Shown here in pieces: positions 8,804 through 17,374 of a stretch of 64,000 bases of DNA. A model generated the notes under the pieces. That model did no database searches and was not told where the DNA came from. It was given only the letters and a program-made list of their open reading frames with translations. Within the stretch, counting starts at the first letter, position 1, and the number at the start of each line of letters is the position of its first letter. Position numbers and translations under genes: made by a program. Source of the DNA: Chitinophagales bacterium. GTDB taxonomy: Bacteria; Bacteroidota; Bacteroidia; Chitinophagales; JADIYW01. Location of the stretch: NCBI GenBank assembly GCA_023957245.1, contig JAMLHJ010000008.1, positions 1-64,000 of the forward strand. The letters are read 5' to 3'.

Positions 8804-10273
8804 ATGGGAAAAATTACAGGATTTTTGGAGTTTGAAAGAGTTTCACCTTCAAAAGAAAAACCAGAAGAGCGAGTAAAACACCACAATGAATTTGTTTCGT
8901 TATATCCTAAAGAACAACTTAACAAACAAGCTGCTCGATGTATGGATTGTGGAGTACCATTTTGCCAATCAGGATGTCCTTTGGGCAATGTCATTCCAGA
9001 ATTTAATGATGCAGTCTATAAAGAAAAATGGGATATAGCTGCAGATATCTTATTAAGCACTAATAACTTTCCAGATTTCACAGGACGTATTTGTCCTGCG
9101 CCATGTGAAAGTGCCTGTGTTTTAGGTATTAATAAATCTCCAGTTGCTATTGAAGAGATTGAAAAACATATCATAGAAATCGGATTTGAACGGGGATATG
9201 TAAAACCCGATCCTCCTTTAGTAAGAACTGGTAAAAAAGTAGCAGTGATAGGTTCAGGACCATCAGGAATGGCAGCAGCTGCTCAGTTGAACAAAGCAGG
9301 TCATGAAGTAATCGTTTACGAACGTGATGATGAGCCCGGAGGACTATTGAGATACGGGATACCAGATTTTAAATTGCAAAAAGATGTTGTAGAACGCAGA
9401 GTTCAATTTTTGAAAGATGAAGGAGTTGTGTTCAAATGCAATACCAATGTAGGCGAAAACTTAGCTGTGGATTTATTACTAAGAGAAAATCAAGCCATCG
9501 TTTTAGCAACAGGTTCTACTATACCTCGTGACTTGAAATTATCTGGAAGAGCATCTAAAGGCATTCATTTTGCAATGGAATTTTTGAAGCAAGAAAACAA
9601 AAAAGTTTCTAATCTACCTTTCTCTGAAGAAGTAATTTCTGCAAAAGGAAAAGATGTCATTGTGATTGGTGGTGGGGATACAGGTTCTGACTGTATAGGT
9701 ACTTCCAATAGACATGGTGCAAAATCTGTTACCCAATTGGAAATTATGCCTATTCCACCTAAAGTTCGTAACGAGTTTATGCCATGGCCAAGCTATCCTA
9801 TGTTGCTCAAAACAACATCTTCACACGAAGAAGGAGCTGAACGATCATGGACTGTCAATTCCAAAGAATTTGTCGCAGATGAAAATGGAAATTTGAAAGC
9901 ATTAAAAATTGTCGATGTAGAATGGACGATTGATGAGAAAACAGGAAGACCCGTTAGCTTCAAAGAAGTCGAAGGCTCGGAAAGAGAATTACCATGTCAA
10001 TTGGTATTTCTAGCAATGGGATTTTTGCACCCACAAAAAGAAGGATTACTTGAAAAACTAGGTGTTGAATTGGACGAGAGAGGAAATATCAAAGCCAAAG
10101 AACGATTATATCAAACATCTGTACCCAAAGTATTTGCTGCTGGAGATGCACGTAGAGGGCAATCCTTAGTAGTATGGGCAATTTCTGAAGGTAGAGAAAC
10201 CGCTAGAAAAGTAGATGAATATTTAATGGGTTCTAGTAAATTGCCTTCAAAATACAATCTACCTTTTACCTGA
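8804..10273 (+). CDS. gltD: Glutamate synthase, small subunit
   Basis: This 489-residue flavoprotein passes electrons from NAD(P)H to GltB. The N-terminal region has two cysteine groups for 4Fe-4S clusters (CMDCGVPFCQSGCPLGN and CPAPCESACVLG). Two nucleotide-binding motifs follow: VAVIGSGPSGMAAA near residue 145 for FAD and VIVIGGGDTGSDC near 285 for NAD(P)H. The C-terminal FAD contact is VFAAGDARRGQSLVVWAI. It begins one base after gltB, consistent with translational coupling and a fixed subunit ratio. A hairpin terminator starts about 25 bases after the stop. Confidence 0.97.
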   Translation: MGKITGFLEFERVSPSKEKPEERVKHHNEFVSLYPKEQLNKQAARCMDCGVPFCQSGCPLGNVIPEFNDAVYKEKWDIAADILLSTNNFPDFTGRICPAPCESACVLGINKSPVAIEEIEKHIIEIGFERGYVKPDPPLVRTGKKVAVIGSGPSGMAAAAQLNKAGHEVIVYERDDEPGGLLRYGIPDFKLQKDVVERRVQFLKDEGVVFKCNTNVGENLAVDLLLRENQAIVLATGSTIPRDLKLSGRASKGIHFAMEFLKQENKKVSNLPFSEEVISAKGKDVIVIGGGDTGSDCIGTSNRHGAKSVTQLEIMPIPPKVRNEFMPWPSYPMLLKTTSSHEEGAERSWTVNSKEFVADENGNLKALKIVDVEWTIDEKTGRPVSFKEVEGSERELPCQLVFLAMGFLHPQKEGLLEKLGVELDERGNIKAKERLYQTSVPKVFAAGDARRGQSLVVWAISEGRETARKVDEYLMGSSKLPSKYNLPFT

Positions 10274-10298
10274 TAGGTTTTTATAACTTACAAAGTTG

Positions 10299-10326
10299 AG
10301 AGGTGTAGAAATGCACCTCTTTTTTA
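10299..10326 (+). terminator. Intrinsic terminator of gltBD
   Basis: AGAGGTG (10299-10305) pairs with CACCTCT (10314-10320) across an 8-base loop and is followed by T6. Confidence 0.85.
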
Positions 10327-10361
10327 TTTATTTTACTAATTCTTGTGCAAACTTAGAAATA

Positions 10362-10404
10362 AAAAAACCACAACTTATTAATAATAAATAGGTTGTGGTT
10401 TTTT
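10362..10404. terminator. Bidirectional terminator after the tRNA gene
   Basis: AAAAAACCACAAC pairs with GTTGTGGTTTTTT (10392-10404) around an AT-rich loop. The A-run and T-run let it work in both directions. It lies directly 3' of the minus-strand tRNA and backs up the gltD terminator. Confidence 0.8.
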
Positions 10405-10408
10405 CTTG

Positions 10409-10482
10409 TGGTCCCACCTGGGCTCGAACCAGGGACCCTCAGATTATGAGTCTGATGCTCTAACCGGCTGAGCTATAGGACC
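10409..10482 (-). tRNA. tRNA with CAU anticodon (Met or Ile2)
   Basis: On the minus strand the acceptor stem GGTCCTA pairs with TGGGACC over seven pairs including one G-T. The D-arm is GCTCAGCCGGTTAGAGC, the anticodon arm is TCAGA-CTCATAA-TCTGA with CAT at 10446-10448, and the T-arm is CCTGG-TTCGAGC-CCAGG. The discriminator base is A, and CCA is not encoded. A CAU anticodon can be elongator Met or lysidine-modified Ile2; the sequence alone does not settle it. It is not initiator-like, since the acceptor ends are fully paired. Confidence 0.93.
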
Positions 10483-10505
10483 CGACATCGCTGTCAAATG
10501 GACTG

Positions 10506-10535
10506 CAAATGTACGCTATTTTGTTATTTTTCAAA
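10506..10535 (-). promoter_or_regulatory. Promoter of the tRNA gene
   Basis: On the minus strand TTTG (10535-10532), 18 bases, then TACATTTG (10513-10506) match the Bacteroidota -33/-7 pattern. The mature 5' end of the tRNA lies 23 bases further on. Confidence 0.6.
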
Positions 10536-10623
10536 ACTTGAACACTACTTTTTTTAATAAAAAATCGTTCAGCAAAAATTTATCTCAAAAATGTACCAAA
10601 AAGAACTCCTTCTACACTTAAAT

Positions 10624-10660
10624 AAAAAACAGCCATTCGGAATCGAGTGGCTGTTTTTTT
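10624..10660 (-). terminator. Terminator of the fatty-acid operon
   Basis: ACAGCCATTCG pairs with CGAGTGGCTGT (one G-T) around GAAT, flanked by A6 and T7, so it can act in both directions. On the minus strand it ends the fadE transcript. Confidence 0.85.
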
Positions 10661-10680
10661 ATTTAAGCTGTAAATCCTGA

Positions 10681-10711
10681 ATCTTGATTCTTGATTCTTG
10701 ATTCTTGACTC
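10681..10711. repeat. Heptanucleotide array abutting the fadE stop codon
   Basis: ATCTTGA is followed by three exact TTCTTGA units (10688-10708) and CTCTT. The fadE stop codon begins at the next base (10712-10714). The unit is the same as in the arrays around the four-helix-bundle gene at 13.85-14.28 kb. Confidence 0.8.
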
Positions 10712-12490
10712 TTACAAGTTATATCTACCGCCATCTAATACTTTAGCAGCGATACGACGACGTGCAGCTTTAGTGTTTACTGTAGAATATTTAGTGTAAC
10801 GTTTTAAGCCCATTAACATCATTCTCAACTCATCACCTTCAGCAAAGCCCATCAATGCCTCACGACCATTGTATGCAATACGTTGAACAGCATCATTGAA
10901 GAATACTTTCATTATATCCAAGTAAACAGCAGAGTTTTCCTCACCACGAGCCGCATAAATCTTCTTCACACGCGCCAATAATGACTCAGCAGCATACACA
11001 TCTATCAACATATCAGCTACATTCATGATGATTTCTTGCTCATCTTTCAATTTAGTCATCAATTTTTGAGCAGCTGCTCCAGCCACCAACAAGATAGCTT
11101 TCTTAGCATTTTTCAATACGTTTTCTTCTTCGCCGAAAGGTCCTTCTGGAGTTGAAAAATCAGGAACTGACATCAATTCTTTAGAAACAGCCAAAGCAGC
11201 AGACATGATATCCAATTTGCCACCCATAGCTCTTCTCAACAATTGGTCAACTGACAATAATCTATTGATTTCATTTGAACCTTCATAGATACGAGCAATT
11301 CTAGAATCACGGTAAGCTCTTGCAGCTCCCAATTCTTCAGAATATCCCATACCACCATGAATCTGAACATTTTCATCAACTACATAATCCAACACCTCAG
11401 AACCCAATACTTTCACAATTGCACACTCAATAGCATACTCTTCTGCTGCACCCAAGAGTGAGTCAGAAAGATTTTTACCTTGAGATTTGAATACTTGCTC
11501 TTGTTTTTCAACATCATAAGCACAACGGTAGCTCGCTACTTCCAAAGCAAAAATACGAATAGCCATTTCTGCAATTTTGTATTGAATAGCACCAAAATTA
11601 GCAATAGGTGTATTGAACTGCTGGCGTTCTTTAGCATAAACAACTGCCATATTGAATGCTTGTCTTGCACCACCCAAAGCAGTAGCTCCCAATTTATAAC
11701 GTCCAATATTCAAGATATTGAAAGCAATTTTGTGACCTTTTCCTCTCTCACCCAATAAATTACCTACTGGAATACGACAGTTCTCAAAGAATACCTGACG
11801 AGTAGAAGAACCTTTGATACCCATTTTATCTTCTTCAGCACCCAATGTCAAACCAGGTGTTCCTCTTTCTACGATAAAACCAGTAAATTCTTTACCATCA
11901 ATTTTTGCAAAAACAGTATATACATCTGCAAAACCTGCATTTGTAATCCACATTTTTTGACCATTCAATATCCATTCAGTACCATCTTCACTCAAAGTAG
12001 CTGTAGTCTTAGCACCCAATGCATCTGAACCAGAACTAGGCTCAGTCAAGCAATATGACGCTTTTAACTCACCAGAAGCCAATCCTGGAAGATATTTTTG
12101 TCTTTGCTCGTCAGTACCATAATACAAGATAGGTAATGTACCAATACCTGTATGGCACACCAATGAAGTTGCGAAAGAACCTGTTCTTCCCACTTCCTCT
12201 GCAATAATACATCCAGTGATAACATCTTGCTCCATTCCACCATACTCCGCAGGAATAGCAGTACCCAATAGACCTAACTCACCAGCTTTTTCGAGCAAAC
12301 TTGGGGTCAATCCATCTACTTGTTTTTCAATATCTTGCCAACGTGACATCACTTCCATTTCCATGAAATCACTCGCCATTTGGCGGACCATTAACTGCTC
12401 TTCAGTATGATCTTCAGGAGCAAAAATTTGTTCAGGAGCTGATTCTTTAATAAGAAACTCTCCTCCTTTTAATAATTCTTCAGTTGCCAT
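10712..12490 (-). CDS. fadE: Acyl-CoA dehydrogenase, FadE/YusJ type
   Basis: This 592-residue flavoenzyme performs the first step of beta-oxidation, acyl-CoA to trans-2-enoyl-CoA. The acyl-CoA dehydrogenase core covers about residues 30-410: CLTEPSSGSDA and WITNAGFADVYTVFAK bind FAD and substrate, and IARIYEGSNEINRLL carries the predicted catalytic Glu. About 180 extra residues at the C-terminus form a helical domain, as in Bacillus FadE (YusJ, about 594 residues). It is the last gene of the fadN-fadA-fadE set. A palindromic element of about 100 bases separates it from fadA. The start is the only good ATG. Confidence 0.93.
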   Translation of the reverse strand: MATEELLKGGEFLIKESAPEQIFAPEDHTEEQLMVRQMASDFMEMEVMSRWQDIEKQVDGLTPSLLEKAGELGLLGTAIPAEYGGMEQDVITGCIIAEEVGRTGSFATSLVCHTGIGTLPILYYGTDEQRQKYLPGLASGELKASYCLTEPSSGSDALGAKTTATLSEDGTEWILNGQKMWITNAGFADVYTVFAKIDGKEFTGFIVERGTPGLTLGAEEDKMGIKGSSTRQVFFENCRIPVGNLLGERGKGHKIAFNILNIGRYKLGATALGGARQAFNMAVVYAKERQQFNTPIANFGAIQYKIAEMAIRIFALEVASYRCAYDVEKQEQVFKSQGKNLSDSLLGAAEEYAIECAIVKVLGSEVLDYVVDENVQIHGGMGYSEELGAARAYRDSRIARIYEGSNEINRLLSVDQLLRRAMGGKLDIMSAALAVSKELMSVPDFSTPEGPFGEEENVLKNAKKAILLVAGAAAQKLMTKLKDEQEIIMNVADMLIDVYAAESLLARVKKIYAARGEENSAVYLDIMKVFFNDAVQRIAYNGREALMGFAEGDELRMMLMGLKRYTKYSTVNTKAARRRIAAKVLDGGRYNL

Positions 12491-12535
12491 TTTTTTGCGA
12501 TTGAATATTTATTTGTTTTTAAATTTAAAATGATG

Positions 12536-12631
12536 CGGGTAGCCGGGCTATTCGCTTGTAGTCCTCGCTTCTATTCACTACACTTCGTTTCGTGAATATT
12601 CGCTGTGGGCTAACGCTGCTATCCCTACCCG
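12536..12631. repeat. Palindromic GC-rich intergenic repeat element
   Basis: The ends are inverted (CGGGTAG 12536-12542; CTACCCG 12625-12631), and there is an inner hairpin ATTCAC/GTGAAT (12573-12578 and 12592-12597). Its GC content is far above the surroundings, and it contains CCGGGCTATTCGCTTGTAGTC. Elements with a GGGCTATTCGCT core are, to my knowledge, scattered between genes in many Bacteroidota genomes. It lies within the fad operon. Confidence 0.7.
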
Positions 12632-12642
12632 AAAAAAATCTC

Positions 12643-13821
12643 TTAAAGTACCTCAATAATAGAAGCAATACCTTGACCTCCACCTATACAAGCAGATACC
12701 ATTCCACGCTTCTTACCTTGACGTTTTAATTCATTGATTAATTGTACTGTCAATTTTGCACCAGAACATCCTAGAGGGTGACCCAAAGAAATCGCACCAC
12801 CATTAGGATTGATAATATCTGGATTCAAACCTAACTCTTGAATTACCGCTAAAGATTGAGAAGCAAAAGCTTCATTCAATTCTATCATATCGATATCATT
12901 CAATGTCAAACCTGCTTGTTTCAATGCTTGAGGAATTGCAGCAACAGGACCGATGCCCATGATGCGAGGTTCTACCCCTACAACAGCACTTGTTACCAAT
13001 TTTGCAACCGGAGTTACATTCAATTCTTTTACCATTCTCTCAGACATCACCAATACAAATGCAGCACCATCAGATGTCTGTGAAGAGTTACCAGCAGTAA
13101 CAGAACCACCAGCAGCAAATACTGCTTTTAATTTACCCAACCCTTCAACAGTCGTATCTCTACGTGGGCCTTCGTCAGTATCAACAACATAAGAACGAGT
13201 CTTTCTCTTGTTATTAGCATCTAAATACACTTCTTCAACTGTGATAGGTACTATTTGGTCTTTAAATCTTCCTGCCTCAATTGCAGCGATTGCTTTTTGA
13301 TGAGATTTAAAAGCAAACTCATCCTGAGCCTGACGAGAAATATTAAATTGTTTAGCTACCGCCTCTGCTGTCAATCCCATAGAAGAATAATAATCAGCAG
13401 TGGACTTTGCGATTTCATAGTTCAATGCTGTTCTCCAACCAGTCATAGGCAATAATGACATAGACTCTACTCCTCCAGCGATGATACACTCACCCATTCC
13501 TGAGCGAATCTTAGCAGTCGCCATAGCGATTGTTTCTACGCCAGATGCGCAATAACGATTGACAGTCACACCTGCAACATTTAGAGGAAGTCCAGCTCTA
13601 AGAACAAGCATACGACCAATCTGCATACCTTGTTCAGCTTCTGGAATAGCATTACCGCAGATAAGGTCATCTACTAATGCTGGGTCAAAATTTGGGACAG
13701 AACCCACTAAGTGCTTAATTACTTCTGCACCTAAATCATCAGGACGAGTAAAGCGAAATCCACCTCTTTTGGACTTACCTACCGCTGATCTATAACCTGT
13801 TACTATATAAGCTTCTTGCAT
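12643..13821 (-). CDS. fadA: 3-ketoacyl-CoA thiolase (acetyl-CoA acyltransferase)
   Basis: This 392-residue thiolase cleaves 3-ketoacyl-CoA to acetyl-CoA and a shortened acyl-CoA. The active-site cysteine is in NRYCASGVET (near residue 90). The C-terminal catalytic His and Cys are in GGAISLGHPLGCSGAK and VSACIGGGQGIA. The length is normal. The gene follows fadN on the minus strand, but a four-helix-bundle gene with repeat arrays now lies between them. It is presumably controlled by the TetR-family gene at the head of the cluster. Confidence 0.95.
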   Translation of the reverse strand: MQEAYIVTGYRSAVGKSKRGGFRFTRPDDLGAEVIKHLVGSVPNFDPALVDDLICGNAIPEAEQGMQIGRMLVLRAGLPLNVAGVTVNRYCASGVETIAMATAKIRSGMGECIIAGGVESMSLLPMTGWRTALNYEIAKSTADYYSSMGLTAEAVAKQFNISRQAQDEFAFKSHQKAIAAIEAGRFKDQIVPITVEEVYLDANNKRKTRSYVVDTDEGPRRDTTVEGLGKLKAVFAAGGSVTAGNSSQTSDGAAFVLVMSERMVKELNVTPVAKLVTSAVVGVEPRIMGIGPVAAIPQALKQAGLTLNDIDMIELNEAFASQSLAVIQELGLNPDIINPNGGAISLGHPLGCSGAKLTVQLINELKRQGKKRGMVSACIGGGQGIASIIEVL

Positions 13822-13835
13822 TTTGTTTAGATTTT

Positions 13836-13870
13836 AGAATCAGGAACCAAGAGTCAAGAATCAAGACTCT
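13836..13870. repeat. Heptanucleotide array, left flank of four-helix-bundle gene
   Basis: Five consecutive heptamers read AGAATCA, GGAACCA, AGAGTCA, AGAATCA, AGACTCT on the plus strand. The stop codon of the minus-strand gene (13854-13856) lies inside the third unit. The array is inverted relative to the one at 14237-14278. Confidence 0.8.
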
Positions 13871-14237
13871 GATTACTCTGATTTATATTTTGAATATTTT
13901 TTCTAAATGAGTAAATCATTTTTTGCAGTTGAGAACAATTTTCCAATATTGTATTAAATAAGTCTTCTTCAATATAGTTTAATCTATAAGCTATTTCAAT
14001 TTGAGTTTCTAATTCAAAACTGGAAGCAATTGCAATATCAAGAAACCTAGCAAAATCTTTATCTGAACTTCTACCACTTCCTTCAGCGATATTTGAAGGG
14101 ATTGATATAACAGACCTTCTCATTTGACTGACCAATCCAAACATTTCAGATTGAGGAAATGTTTGAGTCGTTTGATAAACAAGAGTGCTCAGCTTCATAG
14201 CTAATTGCCAAATGGTCATTTTTTTAAAGTTGTGCAT
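13854..14237 (-). CDS. Four-helix-bundle protein (23S rRNA intervening-sequence type)
   Basis: The protein has 127 residues and belongs to the four-helix-bundle / S23 family. Marks are the N-terminal WQLAMKLSTLVYQTT, the central FGLVSQMRRSVISIPSNIAEGSGR and FARFLDIAIASSFELETQIEIA. Members occur inside 23S rRNA intervening sequences and as many free copies in Bacteroidota; the function is unsettled, and relatives act as accessory proteins in diversity-generating retroelements. The start codon is the first three bases next to one heptamer array, and the stop is inside the other. So gene and arrays form one unit inserted between fadN and fadA. Confidence 0.9.
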   Translation of the reverse strand: MHNFKKMTIWQLAMKLSTLVYQTTQTFPQSEMFGLVSQMRRSVISIPSNIAEGSGRSSDKDFARFLDIAIASSFELETQIEIAYRLNYIEEDLFNTILENCSQLQKMIYSFRKNIQNINQSNQSLDS

Positions 14238-14278
14238 TTCTTGTCTTGGTTCTTGAATCTTGGTTCTTGGTTCTTGAC
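14237..14278. repeat. Heptanucleotide array, right flank of four-helix-bundle gene
   Basis: Six heptamers of the TCTTGGT/TCTTGAA/TCTTGAC type run from 14237 to 14278 on the plus strand. On the minus strand they read AGAACCA or AGATTCA, the same family as the left array but in opposite orientation. The array touches the start codon. Confidence 0.8.
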
Positions 14279-14294
14279 TCTCTTTTTCTACAAA

Positions 14295-16700
14295 TTAATT
14301 TCTCAATGGTTTACCAGTAGTCAACATCGCTTGAATACGCTCAAGTGTTTTCTTCTCACCGCAAAGGCTTAAGAATGCCTCACGCTCCAAGTCCAATAAA
14401 TATTGTTCATTGACTAAAGTTGGAGAAGACAAATCGCCACCGCAGATAGCATAAGCAATTTTTTGAGCAATCTTAGCATCGTGTTCTGAAATATATCCTC
14501 CCATTTTGAAAGATTCTACTCCTACAGTCAACGAACCCAATCCTGTTCTACCCAACACAGTAATATTATTGCGTTTAGCTGGTTGTACATATCCTGCTTC
14601 TGTCATTCTCAAGGCTTGTGCTTTTGCTTCAGCAATCAATCTTTTGCTATTCATCACAATACGATCTGTACCCTTACGGAAAAAGCCCATATCAAATGCT
14701 TCTTGTGCAGATGTAGCCACTTTTGCCATTGCAATATTCAAAAAGGCTTCTTGAAGCTTAGGAATTTGCACGTCTCCTTCAAAGAAGCTATCAGAAAGGC
14801 GTAATGCCAATTCTTTGATTCCTCCTCCACCAGGAACTAATCCAACTCCTACTTCTACCAATCCAATATATGTCTCAGCAGAAGCAACAGCCACATCAGC
14901 ATGCATTGTCAATTCACATCCTCCACCTAATGTCATTCCATGAGGTGCAGCAATTACAGGAATAGATGAATAACGTGCTCTCATTGTTGTATTTTGGAAC
15001 GCACGGATAGCAAAATCCAATTCGTCATATTCTTGCTCCATAGCCATCATAAAAATCATAGCTAAATTAGCTCCAACTGAAAAATTAGGAGCTTCGTTGC
15101 CAATCACTAAACCATTGTATCCTTTTTCAGCAATGTCAATAGATTTATTGATAGCATCTAATACATCACCTCCCAATGAATTCATCTTAGAAGTAAACTC
15201 AAGATTTAAAACACCATCTCCTATATCATGAAGAATACCTCCACTATTTTTAAATACTGGCTTTTTATCTCTCAAAGTATCTAATAGAACAAATGATTCA
15301 GTTCCTGGGATAACAGTGAATGATTTAGTCGCTTGGTTATAGTATTTTTTAGCACCATTTTCACTCTTATAAAAACTTGGTTTATCAGAAGAAGCAGCCA
15401 ATTCTTTCACCCATGCACTTACTACTAGTCCTTCTGCTTCTGCCAATTCGATACCTTTCTGAATACCGATAATATCCCAATATTCAAAAGGTCCTATTTC
15501 CCATGCAAACCCTGCACGCAATGCATCATCTACACTATAAAGATTGTCAGAAATTTCTGGAACTCTATTAGATACATACGCAAATAGACCACCTAATGAT
15601 CTTTTGACCAATTGTGCACCTTTATCATCAGCTTTTACAAATGCTCTGATTTTCTCAGCTAATGTTTCTTTTTGATTGGCATCATTTAATGATGGGAAAG
15701 ATACTTTACCAGAAGGCTCATAAGTCAATGTATCCAAACGCAAAGCATTAACAACAGTTTTGCCATTAGCATCTTTGGTCTTTTCGTAATATCCTTTTTT
15801 TGTTTTATTACCGAAAAATTTATTTTCCAATAAGAAATTCACATACGCAGGAGTTACAAATGCGCCAGCTTGTTCATCATTTGGACAAGAATCTTTGATA
15901 CCCATCATTACCTTAGTACCTGTATCATTACCTACTAAGTCTGAAAGTTTGAAAGTCCCCGTTTTAGGACGACCAATTACTGGGCCTGTTAATTTATCTA
16001 CCTCTTCAATCTTTAATCCTAACTCTGTAGTCAATTGGAAGATTTTCGCCATTGAGTAAACACCTACCCTATTGGCAATAAATGCTGGAGTATCTTTACA
16101 CAATACTGTTTCCTTTCCTAAAATCTTATCTCCATAAGACATTAGAAAATCAATCACCTCTGACTTAGTTTCTACTATCGGAATAATTTCCAATAATCTT
16201 AAATAACGAGGAGGGTTAAAAAAGTGAGTACCAGCAAAATTGGCTTTAAAATCTTCACTTCTTCCTTCTGCCAATAGATTAATAGGAATACCAGACGTAT
16301 TGGAAGTAATCAAAGTTCCAGGTTTTCTGTACTTTTCTACTTTCTCATAAATCAACTTCTTGATATCCAATCTTTCAACAACTACTTCGACAATCCAATC
16401 CACATCTTTGATTTTAGACATATCGTCATCAAAGTTTCCAAGCTGTACTCTTTGTGCCACTGCTTTAGTGTACAAAGGAGATGGCTTCGATTTTAGCGCA
16501 AAATTGAAAAGATCAGTTACAATCCTATTTCTCAATTTAGGATTGTTTTTTTCTTCCTCTTTAAGGTCATTGGGTACCATATCCAGCAATAACACTTCAC
16601 AACCGACTCCGGCGAAGTGCAATGCAATTCCGGCTCCCATTACCCCTGCTCCCAGAACTGCCACTTTTCTTATGGCTCTGCTCGTATTGGTTTTTTCCAT
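14295..16700 (-). CDS. fadN: 3-hydroxyacyl-CoA dehydrogenase / enoyl-CoA hydratase fusion
   Basis: This 801-residue bifunctional enzyme hydrates enoyl-CoA and oxidises 3-hydroxyacyl-CoA. The dehydrogenase is N-terminal: VAVLGAGVMGAGIALHFAG binds NAD at residues 12-30, and THFFNPPRYL is the catalytic His region. The hydratase part is C-terminal (about 490-720), with APHGMTLGGGCEL as oxyanion hole and LVEVGVGLVPGGGG. This order is the reverse of E. coli FadB and matches Bacillus FadN. It follows the tetR gene by 39 bases, so the two probably share the operator-controlled promoter. Confidence 0.93.
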   Translation of the reverse strand: MEKTNTSRAIRKVAVLGAGVMGAGIALHFAGVGCEVLLLDMVPNDLKEEEKNNPKLRNRIVTDLFNFALKSKPSPLYTKAVAQRVQLGNFDDDMSKIKDVDWIVEVVVERLDIKKLIYEKVEKYRKPGTLITSNTSGIPINLLAEGRSEDFKANFAGTHFFNPPRYLRLLEIIPIVETKSEVIDFLMSYGDKILGKETVLCKDTPAFIANRVGVYSMAKIFQLTTELGLKIEEVDKLTGPVIGRPKTGTFKLSDLVGNDTGTKVMMGIKDSCPNDEQAGAFVTPAYVNFLLENKFFGNKTKKGYYEKTKDANGKTVVNALRLDTLTYEPSGKVSFPSLNDANQKETLAEKIRAFVKADDKGAQLVKRSLGGLFAYVSNRVPEISDNLYSVDDALRAGFAWEIGPFEYWDIIGIQKGIELAEAEGLVVSAWVKELAASSDKPSFYKSENGAKKYYNQATKSFTVIPGTESFVLLDTLRDKKPVFKNSGGILHDIGDGVLNLEFTSKMNSLGGDVLDAINKSIDIAEKGYNGLVIGNEAPNFSVGANLAMIFMMAMEQEYDELDFAIRAFQNTTMRARYSSIPVIAAPHGMTLGGGCELTMHADVAVASAETYIGLVEVGVGLVPGGGGIKELALRLSDSFFEGDVQIPKLQEAFLNIAMAKVATSAQEAFDMGFFRKGTDRIVMNSKRLIAEAKAQALRMTEAGYVQPAKRNNITVLGRTGLGSLTVGVESFKMGGYISEHDAKIAQKIAYAICGGDLSSPTLVNEQYLLDLEREAFLSLCGEKKTLERIQAMLTTGKPLRN

Positions 16701-16739
16701 TTCCGGTAATTTGAATTTATATAGATAAAAAATAAAAAA

Positions 16740-17315
16740 TTAATTCTGTGGGTTGAGTCCAAATGCTGCAAATCGATGTGTCAATCTATCATAAGCATTG
16801 TGAACAAATTTTGGATCTTTAAAAATCCTCGACATCATTACAGCCCCTTCAAACTCTGTAACAGTCTGTTCTGCCAATCGCTGTGCATCTTCCTCATTAG
16901 TGATTTGCATAAAAATCACTTTTACTGCCTTAATCCAATCTTCAAAGAAATCTCTAATACTCTCTGAAAACTCTGGAACTACCCTTGCCGTTTCAACACC
17001 GATATTCCCCATGATATCTCCATCAGATAATAATGCTTTCTCTGACCTCTTAAACATTTGCTCCATCTTCTGCTGTGCATCCAATTCTTCATTATAAGCA
17101 ATAGCAAAAACTTCTCTATTGAAATAAGCGTGAGCATATTTGATAACAGCAATCATCAATGCTTCTTTACTTGGAAAATAATGATAAAGGCTTCCTTTAA
17201 GCAAACCACAAGCTTCTGCTATATCTGCTATAGAAGTATTATGGTAACTTTTTTTTCTAAACAACCTCAATGACTGTTTTAAAATATAATCTACACTAAC
17301 TTTTTGTTTTGGCAC
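16740..17315 (-). CDS. TetR-family repressor of the fatty-acid operon
   Basis: The protein has 191 residues. The N-terminal helix-turn-helix is typical: SVDYILKQSLRLFRKKSYHNTSIADIAEACGLLKGSLYHYFPSKEALM (residues 6-53). The C-terminal ligand domain (about 60-185) is variable, as expected. It heads the fad cluster, and a perfect 7-4-7 palindrome overlaps its own -33 box. It therefore very likely represses itself and fadNAE, with release by an acyl-CoA; the ligand is inference from FadR- and PsrA-like regulators. Confidence 0.9.
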   Translation of the reverse strand: MPKQKVSVDYILKQSLRLFRKKSYHNTSIADIAEACGLLKGSLYHYFPSKEALMIAVIKYAHAYFNREVFAIAYNEELDAQQKMEQMFKRSEKALLSDGDIMGNIGVETARVVPEFSESIRDFFEDWIKAVKVIFMQITNEEDAQRLAEQTVTEFEGAVMMSRIFKDPKFVHNAYDRLTHRFAAFGLNPQN

Positions 17316-17342
17316 AGTCCCCTTCTGTAATTTGTCAATCTA

Positions 17343-17374
17343 CAAATATACTATAAATAAATTATTTTACCAAA
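17343..17374 (-). promoter_or_regulatory. Promoter of the tetR-fadNAE operon
   Basis: On the minus strand TTTG (17374-17371), exactly 20 bases, then TATATTTG (17350-17343) give an exact Bacteroidota -33/-7 promoter. The leader to the tetR ATG is about 27 bases. Confidence 0.8.

Noticed and set aside
13854-14237. Four-helix-bundle gene as a marker of a 23S rRNA intervening sequence
   Set aside because: No rRNA sequence flanks it; the neighbours are fad genes.
10681-14282. Heptamer arrays as a CRISPR or tandem-repeat coding array
   Set aside because: The units are 7 bases with no spacers, and there are no cas genes.
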